From VBAS01 sp965652775 (GTDB taxonomy: Bacteria; Bacteroidota; Bacteroidia; Chitinophagales; Chitinophagaceae): a stretch of DNA of 10,508 nt. The first letter of the stretch is position 1; each line of letters opens with the position of its first letter. The notes beneath the pieces are model-generated. The model saw only the letters and a list, made by a program, of their open reading frames with translations. It was not told the origin of the DNA and did not search any database. The stretch covers positions 1 through 10,508 of the forward strand of contig CBFGXP010000139.1 of the NCBI GenBank assembly GCA_965652775.1, in the 5' to 3' direction. Shown here in pieces: positions 6,396 to 10,508 of the stretch. Made by a program: the position numbers and the translations under genes.

Positions 6396-7346
6396 ATGAC
6401 TGATCGAAACAATTGTAAAGACATACTTTTCGGTATAGCTATTGGTGATGCTTTAGGAGTGCCGGTTGAGTTCCTAAGTCGACAGCAAATTGCACATAGG
6501 CCTGTAACCGATATGAGAGGCTTTGGCACTTACAATTTGCCAGCAGGTACATTTTCCGATGACAGTTCATTGGCGTTTTGCCTGGCGGAAGCACTAACAC
6601 ACGAATTTAGTTTGGATAGAATTGGAAATAACTTCATTGCCTGGCTTACCGAAAATTTTTGGACAGCACATGGAAATGTATTTGACGTTGGTATCGCAAC
6701 GAGCCAGGCCATTAGACGGTTGCAGAGGGGGTGCAATCCTGAATTAGCTGGCGGCATGGACGTTTCGGACAATGGCAACGGCTCCCTCATGAGAATTTTA
6801 CCCTTACTTATTTATATTAAGAACAAGCCTATTCCAGACAGGTTTGAAATCACCAAACAGGTTTCTTCGATTACCCATGGGCACATTCGCTCTGTAATAG
6901 CTTGCTTTTACTATCTTGAATTTGCAAGACAAGTACTTTTTGGAACTGAAAAGTTTGAGATTTATAAAAACCTTCAAACTGAAATTCCTGAGTTTTTAAA
7001 TACCTGTTCAATTAATCCCGATGAAATAAAATTATTTACCCGGCTATTGAACGAAAATATCTACGACCTGCCTGAAACAGAAATACATAGTAGTGGCTAT
7101 GTGCTCCACACACTGGAAGCAGCCATTTGGTGCCTGCTGACCACAAACAACTACGAAAGTGCAACTTTGAACGCCGTAAACCTTGGAGAAGATTCCGACA
7201 CCACAGGAGCTGTGACGGGAGGCCTGGCGGGATTACTTTATGGGTTCGAATCAATTCCAAAATACTGGATACAACAACTTGCACGAAAAGACGACATTGA
7301 TAATTTAGCCCTTCGTCTACAGGACTTTGCCTGCCGCCAGCGTTGA
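6396..7346 (+). CDS. ADP-ribosylglycohydrolase (DraG/ARH family)
   Basis: Enzymes of this family use a two-metal (Mg2+ or Mn2+) site to remove ADP-ribose from modified proteins or nucleic acids. The 316-residue length is typical, and the signatures come in the right order: ILFGIAIGDALGVPVEFLSR (10-29); FSDDSSLAFCLAEAL with metal ligands S54-D55-D56 (usually T-D-D-T); NGNGSLMRILPL (126-137); SSITHGHIRSVIACFYYLEF (157-176); and NLGEDSDTTGAVTGGLAGLLYG (262-283) with ligands D266, D268 and T269. The usual GGD/GDTD here reads GED-SD, a mild change that keeps the ligands. There is no signal peptide, so it is cytoplasmic. The exact target (arginine, serine, DNA or RNA adduct, or a small molecule) cannot be told. 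The ATG at 6396 has an AGGGAAG stretch just upstream. It follows the frameshifted gene by 45 bp and precedes the M16 peptidase gene by 114 bp. Confidence 0.94.
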   Translation: MTDRNNCKDILFGIAIGDALGVPVEFLSRQQIAHRPVTDMRGFGTYNLPAGTFSDDSSLAFCLAEALTHEFSLDRIGNNFIAWLTENFWTAHGNVFDVGIATSQAIRRLQRGCNPELAGGMDVSDNGNGSLMRILPLLIYIKNKPIPDRFEITKQVSSITHGHIRSVIACFYYLEFARQVLFGTEKFEIYKNLQTEIPEFLNTCSINPDEIKLFTRLLNENIYDLPETEIHSSGYVLHTLEAAIWCLLTTNNYESATLNAVNLGEDSDTTGAVTGGLAGLLYGFESIPKYWIQQLARKDDIDNLALRLQDFACRQR

Positions 7347-7460
7347 AAAATCATGTGATCCACTATCATATTTCATTGGGCAACACGCTGTATTTAATTG
7401 TGCCCGGCGGTATGGTTCTTCCCTCCCTCTTCCTTATCTTCAAAATTCAATTAATTACCA

Positions 7461-10271
7461 ATGAAACTCCTAAAGCTCCTGGTCGCCATCCTTTCAATAA
7501 GCTTGGCTCATGGTCAAACCTCCTTCAAAATTCCATATGAGAAGTTTACACTCCCTAATGGATTGCAGGTGATATTTCATATTGACCGTTCTGACCCCGT
7601 CGTGGCGGTTTCATTGACGGCCCATGTGGGCTCGGCCAGGGAAATTGAACACCGTACAGGATTTGCCCACCTGTTTGAGCACCTGCTGTTTCTCGAATCA
7701 GAAAACCTCGGCAAAGGTGGATTGGATAAAATGAGTGCGCGCATTGGTGGCTCGGGAGCTAATGGATCTACCAGTCGCGATCGAACTAATTACTTACAAA
7801 CCGTGCCTAACGATGCACTGGAAAAAATGCTCTGGGCAGAAGCGGACAAACTGGGATGGTTTATCAATACCGTAACCGACCCTGTATTGGCAAAAGAAAA
7901 ACAGGTGGTAAAAAATGAAAAACGCCAGGGAGTTGACAATGTTCCTTACGGCCATAATTCATACGTGATCGATAAAAATCTTTATCCTGCTGATCATCCT
8001 TACAACTGGCAGGTGATCGGCTCGCTGGAAGATCTGCAAAATGCTACATTAAATGATGTAAAGGATTTTTTCCGCCGCTGGTACGTTCCGAATAATGTGA
8101 CGTTGGTAGTGGCTGGCGATTTTGACCCGGTGCAGGCAAAAGCATGGGTAAATAAATACTTTTCGGAGATTAAGCGGGGAAGCGCCGTAAATAATATGCC
8201 GAAAAGACCGGGTGTGGTTCCACAATCAATCAAATTATTCCACGAAGATAATTTCGCCCGTCTGCCACAACTCACGATGGCATGGCCCACCGTTGAGCAA
8301 TATCACCCGGACTCATATGCACTCTCTGTGCTCGCGCAATATCTTTCACAGGGGAAAAAGGCTCCGTTTTACCAGGTAATAGTTGAGGATAAAAAACTGG
8401 CAGCGAGCACAAGTATGTTTCACCGCGAATCCGAATTGGCCGGCAATATGCAATTAACTATTCGTGCCTTTGCTGATAAGGACCTGGATGAGGTGAGCGC
8501 GGCAGTTACTGAAGCATTTTCCAAATTTGAAAAAGAAGGTATATCTGAAAATGATCTCAAACGTATCAAAGCCGGGCAGGAAAGACAATTTTATAATGCG
8601 CTTTCGAGTGTCTTGGGCAAAAGTGCAGTACTAGCACAATACAATATTTTCGCCGGCGACCCCGGTTACGTTGATAAAGACATCAAAAATATTCTCGCTG
8701 TTACAACTGCTGATGTTGTACGTGTATACGACAAGTACATAAAAGGAAAGAATTATGTCGCTACCAGTTTCGTCCCGAAAGGCAGGCCTGAACTTGCCCT
8801 GTCCGATTCCAAAAAAGCAGATGTAGTAGAAGAAAAGATCGCGGCTAATGATAATGAACAGGTAGACCCTAATGTAAAAGCAACCTATGCCAAAACTCCC
8901 TCCACCTTCGACAGAAGCAAGGAACCGCCCTACGGAAAAGAACCAAAATTGAAAATTCCCTCGGTATGGCAAGCAAAGTTGGCTAATGAAATGCGGCTAT
9001 ATGGAATTGAAAGTAAAGAAGTACCCCTTGTGCAATTTGAAATTGTAATCGGTGGAGGTCAGCTTCTCGACAACATTAATAAAGTTGGTGTCGCTAATAT
9101 GCTGGCAAGGATGATGACGCAGGGTACAAAACGTAAAACACCTGCCGAACTGGAAGAGGCAATACAGCAATTAGGAGCTTCCATCAATGTATTTGCAGGA
9201 ACTGAGGACATTCGTATCAGCGTAAATACGCTTGCTAAAAATTTCCAGCCAACCGTCGATCTTGTGAAAGAGATACTACTTGAACCCAGATGGGATGCAA
9301 AAGAGTTTGACCTGATAAAACAGTCCGTACTAAGCCAGCTTAAACAACAGGAAGGAGATCCCAACTCGATAGCTCAACAACAATATAATGAGCTTATATA
9401 TGGACGTTCGAATATCCGCTCGCGTAATATCCTTGGCAGCTCGGCTTCCGTAAAGGAAATTACAATGGAGGACCTAAAGAATTTTTATTCGAACTATATC
9501 TCTCCGTCCGTTACGCGTGTACATGTAGTCGGCGCAATAGATCAAATTAAAATTACAAATGGGTTGAAAGACCTGGTGGCTGCATGGAAACCCAAAAAAT
9601 TCGACATCCCTTCGTGGCCGATAGCGCAGGAAAACAATACTGCAAAGGTCTTTTTCTTTGATGTACCGGATGCAAAACAATCGGTGTTGAGGATTGGTTA
9701 TCCTGCACTTTCAATTACTGATGCGGATTACTATCCCGCATCAGTGATGAACTATATTCTTGGTGGTGGCGGGTTTGCTTCGCAACTTACCCAGCAATTG
9801 CGCGAAGGAAAAGGATATACTTATGGTATAAATTCCAGCTTTTCGGGAACACATACGCCCGGACCTTTCACCATCGCAAGTGGTGTGAGGAGTAATGTGA
9901 CCTACGAATCCACCCAATTGATAAAAGATATACTGGAGAATTATTCCAAAAATTATTCAGCAGATGATCTCGCCACTACTAAAAGTTTTCTCATCAAAAG
10001 TAATGCGCGGGCATTTGAGACGGCAGGCGCAAAGCTGAGTATGCTGGAAAATATCAGTAAATATGGCTGGAAACCTAATTATGTACTTGACCGCGAAAAG
10101 ATCGTAAAGGAAATGACCGTTGATAAGATCAAATCTCTTTCTAACAAATATCTTGATGTCAACAAAATGGCCTGGCTGGTGGTGGGCGATGCGAAGACAC
10201 AGTTGGAGCCATTAAAAAAGTTGGGATTAGGAGATCCGGTTTTATTGAATCCGGCGGCGAAAGGCTTTTAG
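7461..10271 (+). CDS. Secreted M16 (pitrilysin/insulinase) zinc peptidase with two M16 halves
   Basis: The 936-residue protein has a signal peptide (residues 1 to about 19, MKLLKLLVAILSISLAHGQ) and so acts in the periplasm or at the outer membrane, degrading peptides. The N-terminal half carries the inverted zinc motif HxxEH as H70-L-F-E73-H74 in TGFAHLFEHLLF, with the third ligand probably E153 in VVKNEKRQ, about 79 residues later as in pitrilysins. A charged linker at about 455-510 joins the halves. The second half has the same fold signals (VQFEIVIGGGQLLDN; GVANMLARMMTQGT) but NMLAR (546-550) replaces HxxEH, so it cannot bind zinc. It keeps the substrate-binding part YILGGGGFASQLTQQLREGK with R781 and GYTYG (785-789). 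Active plus inactive halves together form the closed chamber of M16 enzymes, and Bacteroidetes often encode both in one chain. ATG 7461 gives the signal peptide directly. It appears to have its own 114-bp upstream region. Confidence 0.96.
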   Translation: MKLLKLLVAILSISLAHGQTSFKIPYEKFTLPNGLQVIFHIDRSDPVVAVSLTAHVGSAREIEHRTGFAHLFEHLLFLESENLGKGGLDKMSARIGGSGANGSTSRDRTNYLQTVPNDALEKMLWAEADKLGWFINTVTDPVLAKEKQVVKNEKRQGVDNVPYGHNSYVIDKNLYPADHPYNWQVIGSLEDLQNATLNDVKDFFRRWYVPNNVTLVVAGDFDPVQAKAWVNKYFSEIKRGSAVNNMPKRPGVVPQSIKLFHEDNFARLPQLTMAWPTVEQYHPDSYALSVLAQYLSQGKKAPFYQVIVEDKKLAASTSMFHRESELAGNMQLTIRAFADKDLDEVSAAVTEAFSKFEKEGISENDLKRIKAGQERQFYNALSSVLGKSAVLAQYNIFAGDPGYVDKDIKNILAVTTADVVRVYDKYIKGKNYVATSFVPKGRPELALSDSKKADVVEEKIAANDNEQVDPNVKATYAKTPSTFDRSKEPPYGKEPKLKIPSVWQAKLANEMRLYGIESKEVPLVQFEIVIGGGQLLDNINKVGVANMLARMMTQGTKRKTPAELEEAIQQLGASINVFAGTEDIRISVNTLAKNFQPTVDLVKEILLEPRWDAKEFDLIKQSVLSQLKQQEGDPNSIAQQQYNELIYGRSNIRSRNILGSSASVKEITMEDLKNFYSNYISPSVTRVHVVGAIDQIKITNGLKDLVAAWKPKKFDIPSWPIAQENNTAKVFFFDVPDAKQSVLRIGYPALSITDADYYPASVMNYILGGGGFASQLTQQLREGKGYTYGINSSFSGTHTPGPFTIASGVRSNVTYESTQLIKDILENYSKNYSADDLATTKSFLIKSNARAFETAGAKLSMLENISKYGWKPNYVLDREKIVKEMTVDKIKSLSNKYLDVNKMAWLVVGDAKTQLEPLKKLGLGDPVLLNPAAKGF

Positions 10272-10276
10272 AAGAA

Positions 10277-10307
10277 GATAAAAGATAAAAGTTAAATGAT
10301 AAAAGTT
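10277..10307 (+). repeat. Short A-rich heptamer tandem (GATAAAA)
   Basis: GATAAAA starts at 10277, 10284 and 10298, with a variant GTTAAAT filling the slot at 10291 and a GTT remnant at 10305, so four heptamers keep the same 7-bp phase. It begins 6 bp after the M16 stop codon. It may be a slippage product; no function is indicated. Confidence 0.6.
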
Positions 10308-10340
10308 GCCTGCATTTGAAATTGACCTATATGGCTTTGA

Positions 10341-10424
10341 TTTCACGCAGCGCCGCAACGACGCTACGGCATTCTGACATTCGAATAACAACCACCTGTT
10401 GCGGCACTGCGGCGCTGCGTGAAA
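10341..10424. repeat. 84-bp imperfect palindromic element with ATTCGAAT centre
   Basis: The outer arms are a perfect 17-bp inverted repeat: TTTCACGCAGCGCCGCA at 10341-10357 and its reverse complement TGCGGCGCTGCGTGAAA at 10408-10424. The 8-bp palindrome ATTCGAAT at 10379-10386 sits exactly in the middle, 38 bp from the start of one arm and 38 bp from the end of the other. The inner arms match at about 9 of 21 positions, suggesting a decayed full palindrome. The right arm also shows 8-bp phasing of TGCGGC-type units (10400, 10408, 10416). No reading frame or transposase lies inside. It recalls the TTTGCG...GCGTGAAA repeats found between genes in Bacteroidetes and could be a REP/MITE-like element or form a cruciform or RNA hairpin. 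It follows the M16 gene and could stabilise or end its transcript, but lacks a classical terminator T run. Confidence 0.75.
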
Positions 10425-10441
10425 CACTTCAGCAATCAAGT

Positions 10442-10508
10442 CCTATTTCTTAATGGCAACTACGCTACGGCACATTAAAATTCGAATAAAATCTTCTCGT
10501 CGCGCCGC
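10442..10508. repeat. Second, diverged copy of the palindromic element (right side cut by window edge)
   Basis: CGCTACGGCA-N7-ATTCGAATAA occurs at 10463-10489 exactly as at 10362-10388, an offset of 101 bp with identical internal spacing. The 31-bp segments 10358-10388 and 10459-10489 share about 25 positions. The 21 bp after the ATTCGAAT centre match those of the first copy at about 12 positions, ending in CGTCGCGCCGC. The left outer arm (10442-10458) is not recognisable beyond its last few bases, so the left limit is set by analogy with the first copy. The right outer arm would lie just outside the window. Confidence 0.5.

Noticed and set aside
8631..8972. Minus-strand 113-codon reading frame inside the M16 gene
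   Set aside because: It is antisense to a well-conserved peptidase, rich in F, Y and I, and without recognisable motifs.
10341..10424. Rho-independent terminator for the M16 gene
   Set aside because: The arms are perfect and G+C-rich, but they are separated by 50 bp and no T run follows either arm. A structural or repeat element fits better.
10358..10489. CRISPR-like array from the repeated CGCTACGGCA...ATTCGAATAA segment
   Set aside because: There are only two diverged copies, 101 bp apart, with internal palindromes and no cas genes. The spacing and divergence do not fit a CRISPR.

Overview
The window looks like chromosomal DNA of a Bacteroidota bacterium, probably of the Chitinophagaceae or a nearby family. 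The grounds are a regulator of the signal-peptide/TPR/membrane-segment/LuxR-type HTH architecture typical of that phylum, secreted proteins whose signal peptides end in ...AQ or ...GQ, a protein resembling the Bacteroidetes DUF4932 group, genes without clear Shine-Dalgarno sites, and G+C-rich TTGCG-type repeats between genes. The assignment is by protein style and was not checked by a database search.

Layout. Bases 1-1705 (minus strand) hold most of a membrane-anchored TPR regulator whose C-terminal HTH is cut by the left edge. A 172-bp divergent intergenic region with four copies of the hexamer TTTGCG/CGCAAA separates it from a run of five plus-strand genes spaced 10-40 bp apart (1878-5916): a secreted HExxH metalloprotease-like protein, a small secreted protein of unknown function, the Na+/H+ antiporter NhaA, and two soluble proteins of unknown function. 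The spacing suggests one transcription unit, but no common function is evident.

Bases 5917-6395 carry two perfect 15-bp palindromes, one resembling a Fur box, followed by a short gene that reads as broken by a frameshift (6020-6350). Next come an ADP-ribosylglycohydrolase (6396-7346) and a large secreted two-domain M16 zinc peptidase (7461-10271).

The last 237 bp are non-coding and repetitive: a short A-rich heptamer tandem, then an 84-bp imperfect palindrome with perfect 17-bp outer arms and the 8-bp centre ATTCGAAT placed exactly in the middle, then a diverged second copy of its core 101 bp further on, cut by the right edge.

No rRNA, tRNA, CRISPR array, transposase or phage gene was seen. 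Most genes are ordinary housekeeping or envelope functions. The least explained parts are the palindromic repeat pair at the right end, the block of small unknown genes with the frameshifted gene next to the ADP-ribosylglycohydrolase, and the membrane-tethered regulator facing a secreted protease.
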